In this document: positions 43,676 through 51,768 of the stretch, piece by piece
How the letters are laid out: every line of letters begins with the position of its first letter
How positions within the stretch are numbered: position 1 is the first letter of the stretch
NCBI RefSeq assembly: GCF_013299165.1
Contig: NZ_JAAFKD010000003.1
Span: 309,381-373,380 of the forward strand
Length of the DNA stretch: 64,000 nt
DNA from: Microcoleus sp. bin38.metabat.b11b12b14.051
Lineage (GTDB): Bacteria > Cyanobacteriota > Cyanobacteriia > Cyanobacteriales > Microcoleaceae
Reading direction: 5' to 3'
Translations under genes and position numbers: made by a program
The notes under the pieces: model-generated
Told to the model about the DNA's origin: nothing
What the model saw: the letters and a program-made list of their open reading frames with translations, nothing else
Databases searched by the model: none

Positions 43676-43948
43676 ATGAGAGAAGTTCCCAATGAAAACT
43701 ATATTCCGAGTGATGACGCAGCTAAAATTAGACAGAGATTACTAAATCACATCGGCGGTATGAGTGATGCTGAATTGAGGATAGCTGCGAAATCTGAAGC
43801 AAGTTTAAGAGCTTTTGTAGCCGATCTATTTAAGTCAATTGCTAGACTGTTTGGCTATATTGTGGGACAAGTAGTTGGTGTTGCCAGAGATATAGTGAGA
43901 TCGATAGGTGACGGATGGTCAGAAGGCTGGAAAGCTGGATTAGGTTAA
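43676..43948 (+). CDS. Small amphipathic protein of the GTPase cassette
   Basis: 90 residues, with a good Shine-Dalgarno (AGGAG) 9 nt before the ATG. After a short leader it has IRQRLLNHIGGMSDAELRIA, then KSEASLRAFVADLF and a long amphipathic or membrane-seeking helix (ARLFGYIVGQVVGVARDIVR), ending GDGWSEGWKAGLG. The MSDAELRIAAKSEASLRAFV segment aligns with the GTPase C-terminus and with the zinc-ribbon protein that follows. It begins 50 bp after the GTPase stop. No known family. The helix suggests membrane association, a possible effector property (inference). Confidence 0.75.
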   Translation: MREVPNENYIPSDDAAKIRQRLLNHIGGMSDAELRIAAKSEASLRAFVADLFKSIARLFGYIVGQVVGVARDIVRSIGDGWSEGWKAGLG

Positions 43949-44032
43949 ACTCTGCTTGTATTATCTCAATACCTCTACATTACTTTTTTGTATGTAGAGG
44001 TCAAATTATTTATTTGTTTTAAACTAATAATC

Positions 44033-44461
44033 ATGAGTGAATGGATAGCATTTCCTTTTCCTAAATGCCCAAGTTGTGGTAAACAATGGGGCAAAAGCTA
44101 TCATAAAGATTGTCTTTTTAATGGTCAATTACTCGTTGAACCTTATCAAAGACAGGTTAAATGTGAATCTTGTAGCGCTCAGTGGTATATTCTCGATAGT
44201 AAATTTCACTGTTCTTGTGGGTATCAATTTTATCCTTCAGAAGTGGAAGATGCTCTCTCCACAACTCAGCTATTAAGACAGCGTTTACTTCAAAAACTCA
44301 ATGAAATGGATAGTTATGAAAAAAGCATTATTTCCAAATCAAACAGTTCTTTTCAACAATGGATACATGATATTAGTTATGAGATAGCAAGAGCATTGGG
44401 GACAACAATATCAAAAGCCCAAGAAGTTATTAAAAATTTCTTTGATAAGTGGTCATTGTAG
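44033..44461 (+). CDS. Zinc-ribbon protein of the GTPase cassette
   Basis: 142 residues from the ATG at 44033 (MSEWIAFPFPKCPSCGKQW); the frame is open 15 codons upstream. The N-terminal half has CPSC, HKDC, CESC and CSC cysteine sets, i.e. one or two zinc ribbons. The C-terminal half, LLRQRLLQKLNEMDSYEKSI then SKSNSSFQQWIHDISYEIAR and an amphipathic tail, is recognisably the same module as the 90-residue protein upstream. The two are thus paralogous in their C-termini. No known family. Last gene of the operon. Confidence 0.75.
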   Translation: MSEWIAFPFPKCPSCGKQWGKSYHKDCLFNGQLLVEPYQRQVKCESCSAQWYILDSKFHCSCGYQFYPSEVEDALSTTQLLRQRLLQKLNEMDSYEKSIISKSNSSFQQWIHDISYEIARALGTTISKAQEVIKNFFDKWSL

Positions 44462-44479
44462 CTAAGATCCTAATAGCGT

Positions 44480-44523
44480 CATAGTCTTTGCGATTGCTTC
44501 GCGGGGACGCTCGCAATGACATT
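44480..44523. repeat. Dispersed CTCGCAATGAC-type palindromic repeat (partial)
   Basis: TCTTTGCGATTGCTTCG ... CGCTCGCAATGACA is the right half of the repeats seen complete at 55659-55717 and 58024-58087. It lies just after the STAND/GTPase cassette. Confidence 0.65.
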
Positions 44524-44634
44524 AGCGTTAACTGAACCGTATTGTGTCATATTTGGGTATATTTTTCAGAACTCTACTTTGCTGACTCTAAATAGGTAAT
44601 CATAAAAATATACTACCTATTCTGAGCCAAATCA

Positions 44635-45045
44635 ATGACTTTTATCCCATCCGAAGCGTTTAAATCAATTAGTTATCCCGATCGCACGGTAAAAAGAGCC
44701 GATCGCGCGATCCGGTGCGCCCCTTTTCAATTACACTTCTTCCAGACCATCCGCGATAACAGCGTTTTCCTCAGTGCGATCGCCTCAAATGCGGGTGTTG
44801 AAAGCGGCTACACCCGATCGCCCGTAGCCGAACTCGCAGCCGAAAACTCCCTGCTGTGGCTGATTCAAGTCGGCGTGTTGCGGCGCGAAGTAGATGGACA
44901 AGGTATTACCGATAGTTTTAGACTCACGCCGCTGGGCCGCCAACTTGTGGAAAAATGGGAACAGCAAGGAAATAGTTTACCGACTGCTTCATTGTGCGAT
45001 CGTCTGGGAAATTCTGTCAGCCGCGGGTTCGGGTTGTTCTCGTAA
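44635..45045 (+). CDS. Npun_F0494-type cyanobacterial protein
   Basis: 136 residues with YPDRTVKRADRAIRCAPFQL at the N-terminus and LLWLIQVGVLRREVDGQGIT, SFRLTPLGRQLVEKWE in the C-terminal half. The second half looks like a winged-helix, with LTPLGRQLVEKW as its last helix. I recall this pattern as the cyanobacterial Npun_F0494 family, of unknown function; the assignment is from memory. It resumes the normal GC-richer codon use of the chromosome and so lies outside the AT-rich cassette. Confidence 0.75.
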   Translation: MTFIPSEAFKSISYPDRTVKRADRAIRCAPFQLHFFQTIRDNSVFLSAIASNAGVESGYTRSPVAELAAENSLLWLIQVGVLRREVDGQGITDSFRLTPLGRQLVEKWEQQGNSLPTASLCDRLGNSVSRGFGLFS

Positions 45046-45139
45046 TCGGAATTTCTATAACCGCAGATTTAAAGCAGATAAACACGGATAAACGTAGATA
45101 ATTTCAGAATACGAAAGCTTGGGAGTGCAATCTTGTCTA

Positions 45140-45703
45140 ATGGTTCAAGCCCGCACTAAACCTTTGACTCTCGATGAATTTCTCAAACGGCCGGAAACCA
45201 AACCAGCCAGCGAATTCACCGACGGTCAAATTATCCAAAAACCTATGCCGCAAGGAAAACACAGCACGATTCAAAGCGATTTGGGTGGTGACATCAACCG
45301 GGTACTCAAACCCCAACGCATCGCCCGCGCCTATCCAGAATTGCGCTGTACCTTTGGCGGTCGATCGACTGTACCAGATATTGCAGTCTTTACCTGGGAA
45401 CGGATTCCCCGCGACGAGAACGGCGCAGTAGCTAACATTTTCGCGATCGCCCCCGACTGGACAATCGAAATTCTTTCCCCCGACCAAAGTCAAACCAAAG
45501 TCGTCCGCAACATTCTTCACTGTATCGCCTGCGGAACTCAGATGGGCTGGCTGATTGACGCGGAAGAACAACTGGTATTTGTCTATTTTGCCGATCGCAC
45601 GATAGCAGTTTTTGAACAACCGGACGATCGCATCCCCGTTCCCGCCTTTGCTGAATCCTTTAGTCTCACCGTCGGTCAAATGTTCGGTTGGCTGACCCAG
45701 TAG
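45140..45703 (+). CDS. Uma2 family (DUF820) endonuclease-like protein
   Basis: 187 residues from the ATG at 45140 (MVQARTKPLTLDEFLKRPET); an in-frame TTG at 45119 is less likely. It has the Uma2 pattern: FTDGQIIQKPMPQGKHSTIQ, the RSTVPDIAVFTWERIP segment with the conserved Asp, DWTIEILSPDQSQ with the Glu, and CGTQMGWLIDAEEQLVFVY. PD-(D/E)XK nuclease fold, cellular role unknown. Paralogue of 14890-15468. Confidence 0.88.
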   Translation: MVQARTKPLTLDEFLKRPETKPASEFTDGQIIQKPMPQGKHSTIQSDLGGDINRVLKPQRIARAYPELRCTFGGRSTVPDIAVFTWERIPRDENGAVANIFAIAPDWTIEILSPDQSQTKVVRNILHCIACGTQMGWLIDAEEQLVFVYFADRTIAVFEQPDDRIPVPAFAESFSLTVGQMFGWLTQ

Positions 45704-45969
45704 CGTAATCTGGATTTATGAATGATTTTTTAACCACAGAGGCCGCAGAGGGCGCAGAGTTAGAGAAGAGAGGGTAGGTTACGGATTTGCTTTGAGCGAA
45801 TGTGCGATCGATCGCTTATACTGGGATATCTGGTTGTCAGCTCTTCAAGGACGAGAGAGGACGGTCGTCCTCACTACAAACTTAATTATGATTATTAAAC
45901 CGGACTTGATATCAACTCTCAATTAACCGCTAACTACTAACAACTAAGTACAAAAAACGTTTCTCAAAA

Positions 45970-48900
45970 ATGGAAGCTAAATCTTACAAAGACACGGTAA
46001 ATTTGCCCAAAACTAAGTTTGATATGCGCGCCAACGCCGTCAAGCGCGAACCGGAATTGCAACAATTTTGGGCAGATCAAGATATCTACGATCGCCTTTC
46101 CCAGGATAACCCAGGCGATTTGTTCATCCTCCACGACGGGCCGCCCTACGCTAACGGACAACTCCACATTGGCCACGCCCTTAACAAAATCCTCAAGGAT
46201 TTTATCAACCGCTATCAAATGCTGCGCGGTAAAAAAGTTCGCTATGTTCCTGGTTGGGATTGTCATGGATTGCCGATCGAACTTAAGGTATTGCAGAACA
46301 TGAAATCGGACGATCGGCTAAATCTTACTCCGATCGATCTCCGCCGTAAAGCCGCCGCCTTCGCACAGCAAACAATGGAGCAGCAGCGCGCATCTTTTCA
46401 GCGCTACGGCGTTTGGGGCGACTGGGAAAAACCGTATTTAACTCTGAAACCCGAATACGAAGCAGCACAAATCGGCGTTTTCGGTGAAATGGTGCTCAAA
46501 GGCTACATCTTTCGCGGCTTCAAACCCGTGCACTGGAGTCCGAGCTCGAAAACAGCTCTCGCTGAAGCTGAATTGGAATATCCCGAAGGCCACGTTTCGC
46601 GCAGCATCTACGTCGGCTTTCACGTGAGAAATTTGTCAAAATCTCTGCAAACAAAGCTCAAGCGCTATATGCCGAGCCTCTGGGCGGCGATTTGGACGAC
46701 TACTCCTTGGACAATTCCGGCTAACTTGGCGATCGCAGTCAATCCCGAACTGATGTATGCAGTGGTGGAACCGCCGGCAAATTCCCACATCGCACAACAA
46801 TTTATGTTAGTCGCTGTCGATGCGGTCGATCGACTGTCGGCAACTTTCAACACAGAATTAAAAATCCTGGCTACTTTCCCAGGTAAAGATTTAGAAGGTT
46901 CCACCTACAAACATCCGTTGTTCGATCGCGAAAGCCCGATCGTGGCTGGCGGCGACTACATTACCGCTGACTCAGGAACCGGATTGGTGCACACTGCGCC
47001 GGGCCACGGACAAGAAGATTTTATCGTTGGGAAACGCTGTGGTTTACCAGTTTTAACGCCCGTTGATGAAAACGGAAATTTCACCGCCGAAGCTGGAGTC
47101 TTCGCAGGTTTAAATGTCCTCGGAAATGGCAATGCCGCAGTCATTGATGCCCTTGCCGAAGTAAATTGTTTGATTAAAGAGGAAGCTTATCCTCACTCGT
47201 ATCCTTACGATTGGCGCACTAAAAAGCCGACGATTTTTCGGGCGACGGAACAGTGGTTTGCGTCGGTTGAAGGGTTCCGGGATGAAGCTTTAAAGGCGAT
47301 CGCCGGTGTGAATTGGATTCCCGCCCAAGGGGAAAATCGGATTACGGCCATGGTTAGCGATCGATCGGATTGGTGTATTTCTCGCCAGCGGACTTGGGGC
47401 GTGCCGATTCCTGTGTTTTATGACGAAGAAACCAACGAACCGCTGTTGAATGCAGAGACGATCGCCCACGTCCAAGCTATCTTTGCAGACAAAGGTTCCG
47501 ATGCTTGGTGGGAAATGTCGATCGCCGAATTGCTACCGGAATCTTACCGCAACAACGGCCGCACTTACCGCAAGGGAACAGACACGATGGATGTGTGGTT
47601 TGACTCGGGTTCTTCCTGGGCGGCAGTTGCAAAAGGGCGATCGGAATTAAACTATCCTGCTGATATCTATTTGGAAGGTTCAGACCAACATCGTGGCTGG
47701 TTTCAATCGAGCTTACTCACCAGTGTAGCAACTAACGGCGTTGCTCCTTACAAAACTGTTTTAACTCACGGTTTTGTACTCGATGAAAAAGGTCGCAAGA
47801 TGAGTAAATCTGAAGGCAATGTCGTCGATCCGGCGTTAGTCATCAAGGAATATGGCGCTGATGTTTTGCGATTGTGGGTGTCTTCGGTAGACTATTCCGC
47901 CGATGTGCCTTTGGGCAAAAATATTCTGAAACAACAGTCGGATGTTTACCGCAAGATTCGCAATACAGCTAAGTTTTTGCTGGGCAATTTGCACGACTTC
48001 GATCCGGCAAAAGATGCCGTTGCTTACGAAGATTTGCCGGAACTCGATCGCTATATGCTGCACAGAATGGGCGAAGTATTTGCGGAAGTTCAAGATGCTT
48101 TTGACAGCTTCCAATTTTCGCGATTCTTCCAAACAGTGCAGAATTTCTGTACCGTGGATTTATCTAATTTTTACTTGGATATTGCCAAAGATCGACTTTA
48201 CATCAGCGCCACAGATTCACCGCGTCGCCGCAGTTGTCAGACAGTGATTGCGATCGCCGTCGAGAATTTAGCACGGGCGATCGCACCTGTGTTGTGTCAC
48301 ATGGCTGAGGATATTTGGCAGTACCTCCCCTATCAGACTCCCTACCAGTCAGTATTTGAGGCTGGTTGGGTGCAACTCGATGCTTCATGGCACAATCCAG
48401 AATTGGCGACTCGCTGGCAATATTTGCGGCAAGTACGCGCGGAAGTTAACAAGGTTTTGGAACAGGCGAGGACTCAAAAGGCGATCGGTTCTTCTTTGGA
48501 AGCTAAGGTTTTATTGTACGTTCCCGATGTCGCCAAAAGAGAACAATTGCAAGCTTTCAATCCCAGCAGCGAAGAATTGATGGATTACGTGCGATCGCAA
48601 AATGCAGCGATCGAGTTAGCCGCAGAGGAGAAAGCCAAAGCAGTACAAGACAAACAAGAAGCACAAGCAGCAAGTGTTGCCAAAGTCTTGACAGAAAAGA
48701 CTGTTCATGTAGAAGAAGAAACAATTGCCAATGATGGTGATGCACCTTCCGAGATTGTAGAGTATTCTACCCCGGAAGCATCGGCTTTAGATTTACAGCA
48801 AATGTTAGATAAAAGCGCCCAGTTTGTGGCAGATTTACCTAACTATGCAGGCAAATTTTTTACAGAATACCAAACAGTTTGGGTAGCGTTGGGGCTGTTA

Positions 48901-49554
48901 GCTTCTGTGGCGATAACGGGTAGAGTAACCCTGGCAGTTTTGGATACGATGAATCAAATTCCGGTACTGGGCGGATTGTTTGAAGTCATCGGTATCTTAT
49001 TTACAATGTGGTTTGCTTTCCGTCACTTGCTGTTTGCAGAAAGCCGTCAAAAAATGGCACAAACAATTGATTCCATGACAGCAGACGTGTTTGGAAAGTC
49101 AACGGCGCTGGTACTTGTAGAAACACAGGCGATCGTCCTTTCACTTCCAGTAGAGACAGCCATTGTACCAGTACAGCCGATCGCACAAACAGCCGCAGCC
49201 GAAACAGTGTTTGCAGAAACACCTGCAATCCCGCAAGCAGAATTAAGCGCGATCGCACCCAAACCAGAAATTCCGGCTGAAATAACTGTACGCGATCGTT
49301 CTGCAAGTGCTAGCAACGGCGTAGACGAACTGCGGTACTTATTTATTACATCAGAAGTCGAACTGGTTGAATCGAACGTAGTGATGCAGGAATTGCCTTA
49401 CAGTTACCAATCTCCAGAGATGGCGATTGGTGTAGTTAAAGCAGACGGCGAAAAGTGCGATCGATGCTGGAACTATTCTACTCATGTCACAGAGGCGATC
49501 GAACATCCGCTAATTTGCGAACGTTGCGTCTCAGCCGTTGACGGCAAATTCTAA
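45970..49554 (+). CDS. ileS: Isoleucyl-tRNA synthetase with CAAD membrane domain
   Basis: 1194 residues. Class I synthetase charging tRNA-Ile, with HIGH-type GPPYANGQLHIGHALNK (~58-74), a CP1 editing domain, the second HIGH-side motif SDQHRGWFQSS and KMSKSEGN (~609). The C-terminal zinc finger is CDRCWNY ... ICERC (~1164-1186). Between the anticodon-binding region and this zinc finger lies a ~270-residue insert: a charged linker, then a CAAD domain (~945-1045) with two membrane helices (VWVALGLLASVAITGRVTLA and GLFEVIGILFTMWFAF), then an Ala/Pro-rich linker. CAAD domains are specific to cyanobacterial and plastid proteins and anchor synthetases to thylakoid membranes. Confidence 0.97.
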   Translation: MEAKSYKDTVNLPKTKFDMRANAVKREPELQQFWADQDIYDRLSQDNPGDLFILHDGPPYANGQLHIGHALNKILKDFINRYQMLRGKKVRYVPGWDCHGLPIELKVLQNMKSDDRLNLTPIDLRRKAAAFAQQTMEQQRASFQRYGVWGDWEKPYLTLKPEYEAAQIGVFGEMVLKGYIFRGFKPVHWSPSSKTALAEAELEYPEGHVSRSIYVGFHVRNLSKSLQTKLKRYMPSLWAAIWTTTPWTIPANLAIAVNPELMYAVVEPPANSHIAQQFMLVAVDAVDRLSATFNTELKILATFPGKDLEGSTYKHPLFDRESPIVAGGDYITADSGTGLVHTAPGHGQEDFIVGKRCGLPVLTPVDENGNFTAEAGVFAGLNVLGNGNAAVIDALAEVNCLIKEEAYPHSYPYDWRTKKPTIFRATEQWFASVEGFRDEALKAIAGVNWIPAQGENRITAMVSDRSDWCISRQRTWGVPIPVFYDEETNEPLLNAETIAHVQAIFADKGSDAWWEMSIAELLPESYRNNGRTYRKGTDTMDVWFDSGSSWAAVAKGRSELNYPADIYLEGSDQHRGWFQSSLLTSVATNGVAPYKTVLTHGFVLDEKGRKMSKSEGNVVDPALVIKEYGADVLRLWVSSVDYSADVPLGKNILKQQSDVYRKIRNTAKFLLGNLHDFDPAKDAVAYEDLPELDRYMLHRMGEVFAEVQDAFDSFQFSRFFQTVQNFCTVDLSNFYLDIAKDRLYISATDSPRRRSCQTVIAIAVENLARAIAPVLCHMAEDIWQYLPYQTPYQSVFEAGWVQLDASWHNPELATRWQYLRQVRAEVNKVLEQARTQKAIGSSLEAKVLLYVPDVAKREQLQAFNPSSEELMDYVRSQNAAIELAAEEKAKAVQDKQEAQAASVAKVLTEKTVHVEEETIANDGDAPSEIVEYSTPEASALDLQQMLDKSAQFVADLPNYAGKFFTEYQTVWVALGLLASVAITGRVTLAVLDTMNQIPVLGGLFEVIGILFTMWFAFRHLLFAESRQKMAQTIDSMTADVFGKSTALVLVETQAIVLSLPVETAIVPVQPIAQTAAAETVFAETPAIPQAELSAIAPKPEIPAEITVRDRSASASNGVDELRYLFITSEVELVESNVVMQELPYSYQSPEMAIGVVKADGEKCDRCWNYSTHVTEAIEHPLICERCVSAVDGKF

Positions 49555-49559
49555 CCACC

Positions 49560-49918
49560 CTCTTCAACCCGCGGAGGCGGGTTTCGTCTGTGTAGACGCG
49601 GTTTCAACCGCCGTCTCCAACCGCCGCCTCCCGTCTCCAACCCGCGGAGGTGTTCGGCGAGCGAAGTCGAGTCGCGGGTTTCGTCTGTGTAGACGCGGTT
49701 TCAACCGCCGTCTCCAACCGCCCCGCCTCCAACCCGCGGAGGTGTTCGGCGAGCGAAGTCGAGTCGCGGGTTTCGTCTGTGTAGACGCGGTTTCAACCGC
49801 CGTCTCCAACCGCCTCCCGTCTCCAACCCGCGGAGGTGTTCGGCGAGCGAAGTCGAGTCGCGGGTTTCGTCTGTGTAGACGCGGTTTCAACCGCCGTCTC
49901 CAACCGCCCCGCCTCCAA
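49560..49918. repeat. ~90-bp tandem repeat, four copies
   Basis: Four copies of a GC-rich unit containing GGGTTTCGTCTGTGTAGACG and GCGGTTTCAACCGCC; the last three are linked by GAGGTGTTCGGCGAGCGAAG. It starts just after the ileS stop codon. Long open frames on both strands here come from the repeat and are not genes. A single related unit lies at ~60822-60850. Confidence 0.9.
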
Positions 49919-49929
49919 ATCTTAAAAAT

Positions 49930-50193
49930 TCATTTATTATCCTCATCATCGCTTTTTACAACCCTACGTTTCCCCCACAAATCCAAACAAAAAATCACAA
50001 CAGAAACCAACAAAAACACAATTGCTGGAACAATCCAAAAAGCACCGCCTGAAATCAGAATATCGCCATCTGGCGTCGTACAGCTAGAACTAGCAGCCTC
50101 GATACAGTCTCGCCATTTCCAGTACCGCACGTAAAACAGATAAAAGAACAATGAAGAAATAAACAGACAGATACTCAGCGGAACATAATACAT
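49930..50193 (-). CDS. Small two-helix membrane protein
   Basis: 87 residues with two hydrophobic helices (ICLFISSLFFYLFYVRYW at ~8-25 and AFWIVPAIVFLLVSVVIFCL at ~51-70), a Cys pair in the loop between them (WRDCIEAASSSC) and a charged cytoplasmic tail (KSDDEDNK). No family recognised. Last of four minus-strand genes that start at xisH. Confidence 0.6.
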   Translation of the reverse strand: MYYVPLSICLFISSLFFYLFYVRYWKWRDCIEAASSSCTTPDGDILISGGAFWIVPAIVFLLVSVVIFCLDLWGKRRVVKSDDEDNK

Positions 50194-50223
50194 AAGCCTG
50201 AATAAGTCGATTGAATATTTTTG

Positions 50224-50520
50224 CTATTTGTTCTTAAAAAAACGGCAGACAAATTCACCAGAGTTGCTTTCTCCAAACGCCGAAATAGTCCCATCTTGCT
50301 TAACTGTAGTGCGATCGCGGCAATTGTAGACTTCCAAAGGCTGTTTCACTCCATCCACACTCAGAATCACCCTGTATTCCCAATAGTTTTTCGCACTGCG
50401 TTTGATATCGACAATGCAAATATCGCGCCCTTGATAATTGCGGCAGACAGAAGCCTCAGCCGGAAGTGCGGCGCAGAAACAAGAGATTAATAGCACCAAA
50501 TAGCAAACATATTTCATCAT
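50224..50520 (-). CDS. Small exported cysteine-containing protein
   Basis: 99 residues from MMKYVCYLVLLISCFC (ATG 50520; another ATG two codons upstream at 50526). A clear signal peptide ends near AEAS. The mature ~75 residues hold four Cys (SVCRNYQGRDICIVDIK, YNCRDRT, FVCRFF) that could form two disulphides. No family recognised. It begins about 7 bp after the xisI stop, so it is probably co-transcribed with xisHI. Confidence 0.65.
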   Translation of the reverse strand: MMKYVCYLVLLISCFCAALPAEASVCRNYQGRDICIVDIKRSAKNYWEYRVILSVDGVKQPLEVYNCRDRTTVKQDGTISAFGESNSGEFVCRFFKNK

Positions 50521-50527
50521 AGGCAAT

Positions 50528-50863
50528 CTATTCTACCGCATAACCAGTATACTTTCGCATAAACGGGGGCTGAAATCCCCAAACAATATCCTCCTTTGGA
50601 ACTCCGGCTATTACTAAATCCTCAGCAATATCATCCTCAGTCGCATTCCATTGCAGCCAAATTTTGCCACCTTTGATATCAATGTGAATGCTACAGTGAT
50701 GCACCCTAGTCTGTTTATCCCAGCCCACATAGAAGATTTGGTAATGATCTCGTTCTGTATCCAGAATGGTCTCGACTTCAATGTCTCCGTGAGCAGGTTT
50801 GCGATTGCCGTACTCCATTAATATTTGCTGCACAATTTGCCGATATTTGATTAGTTTTTCCAT
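50528..50863 (-). CDS. xisI: XisI protein
   Basis: 111 residues, MEKLIKYRQIVQQILMEYGN, then YQIFYVGWDKQTRVHHCSIH, GKIWLQWNATEDDIAEDLV and IVWGFQPPFMRKYTGYAV. This is the full, well-conserved XisI family pattern. XisI and XisH were named as factors controlling fdxN-element excision in Anabaena, but pairs like this are scattered through genomes without that element, and their role there is unknown. It overlaps the end of xisH by 13 bp, as is usual for the pair. Confidence 0.93.
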   Translation of the reverse strand: MEKLIKYRQIVQQILMEYGNRKPAHGDIEVETILDTERDHYQIFYVGWDKQTRVHHCSIHIDIKGGKIWLQWNATEDDIAEDLVIAGVPKEDIVWGFQPPFMRKYTGYAVE

Positions 50864-51270
50864 TCTACAATTCCCTCAATTGCTGCATCGTAAACTATCA
50901 TATTTACCTGATTTTCCTCCACCCTTGCTTTGGGAAAATCTAGTTGAAAAAATTCTTCATAAGTTATTAATGGCACAGCCAAGTACAAAATGCGATCGGG
51001 TTCTTTTTGTTTCAGTGCAGCTCGGTAATTAATGAACTGGCCCAAAGCTCTGTGGAATTCGGAGATTGCTGACGATTTTGCCAAAAAGCTTTTAACTTCA
51101 ACGGCAATTTTTTCTCCTTGTCTTTCTGCTGCAATTAGCCTTTCTGCTCCTAGATCGATCGACATATCTACACCGCCCACACTAATCGGAAACGGATCGT
51201 GGGTAATATGCCAGCCTTCTTTTTGCAAAGCTGTTTTGACAACTTCATGAAAAACATCTCTGGCAGACAT
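50851..51270 (-). CDS. xisH: XisH protein (PD-(D/E)XK nuclease-like)
   Basis: 139 residues, MSARDVFHEVVKTALQKEGW, then DMSIDLGAERLIAAERQGEK and IAVEVKSFLAKSSAISEFH, with GQFINYRAALKQKEPDRILY. The D...ExK arrangement (DLGAERLI ... EVKSF) fits the restriction-endonuclease-like fold assigned to XisH. First gene of xisH-xisI and two small genes. No fdxN element, recombinase or att-like repeat is seen in the window, so a role in excision here is unsupported. Confidence 0.93.
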   Translation of the reverse strand: MSARDVFHEVVKTALQKEGWHITHDPFPISVGGVDMSIDLGAERLIAAERQGEKIAVEVKSFLAKSSAISEFHRALGQFINYRAALKQKEPDRILYLAVPLITYEEFFQLDFPKARVEENQVNMIVYDAAIEGIVEWKN

Positions 51271-51336
51271 AATATATTGATACCTAACTTACTGATCTCT
51301 ATCTTACCTTTTTTGAAGCCAACTGGTAGTAGTATC

Positions 51337-51471
51337 TGTAGGGTGTGTCGCCATCGACAATCTCTAAAAAAGAGCGAAAATTTAATAGCGACGCACCTTA
51401 CTATCGAATAAGGTGCGTCGCCATGAGATTGTCGATCGCCTTTAGGGATTTTCTAGGGCGACGCACCCTAC
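51337..51471. repeat. Composite inverted repeat (GTAGGGTGYGTCGCC family)
   Basis: Outer ends GTAGGGTGTGTCGCC and GGCGACGCACCCTAC enclose a second inverted pair (ATCGACAATCTC / GAGATTGTCGAT) and an inner hairpin CGACGCACCTTA/TAAGGTGCGTCG. A decayed relative is at ~39507-39575. The right end lies inside the 3' end of the DUF4926 gene. Confidence 0.8.
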
Positions 51472-51681
51472 AAATACTGTATACTTTAGCAGTTGGCTGC
51501 TGTGCAGAGGTAGCATAGCATAGGTTTGACCGTCGTCGTCGCTGAAGTCAACTTCGTAAACTTCCGGCGCTAAAACCTCGACGATTGTACCGACTTGACC
51601 GGCAAGTAAATTACAATCGGGTAAATCTTCTTTGATGGTAACAATATCGAGTAATTCTAATTTGGCGATCGCCTTTACCAT
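51442..51681 (-). CDS. DUF4926 protein with repeat-derived C-terminus
   Basis: 79 residues. Residues 4-66 follow the DUF4926 pattern (LELLDIVTIKEDLPDCNLLA, GQVGTIVEVLAPEVYEVDFS, GQTYAMLPLHSSQLL). DUF4926 genes are frequent next to toxin-antitoxin-like loci; no partner is adjacent here. The last ~12 residues (VFVGCVALENP) are encoded by the end of the inverted repeat at 51337-51471, so the natural C-terminus was replaced when that repeat inserted. Confidence 0.8.
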   Translation of the reverse strand: MVKAIAKLELLDIVTIKEDLPDCNLLAGQVGTIVEVLAPEVYEVDFSDDDGQTYAMLPLHSSQLLKYTVFVGCVALENP

Positions 51682-51768
51682 AATTTACCTCCGAATATAA
51701 CCGCTAGAGATTCGAGAAAACGTTTTAGAACCCTGACTTCTTGAAGAAACCAGGGTTCTGGATCTAAT

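Noticed and set aside
45964-46266. Minus-strand frame at the ileS start
   Set aside because: Antisense shadow of a strongly conserved coding region.
49538-50134. 198-residue plus-strand and 108-residue minus-strand frames after ileS
   Set aside because: They are translations of the 90-bp tandem repeat.
50851-51270. XisH/XisI as sign of an fdxN-type excisable element
   Set aside because: No XisF-type recombinase, split gene or att-like repeat is seen; the pair occurs widely without such elements.
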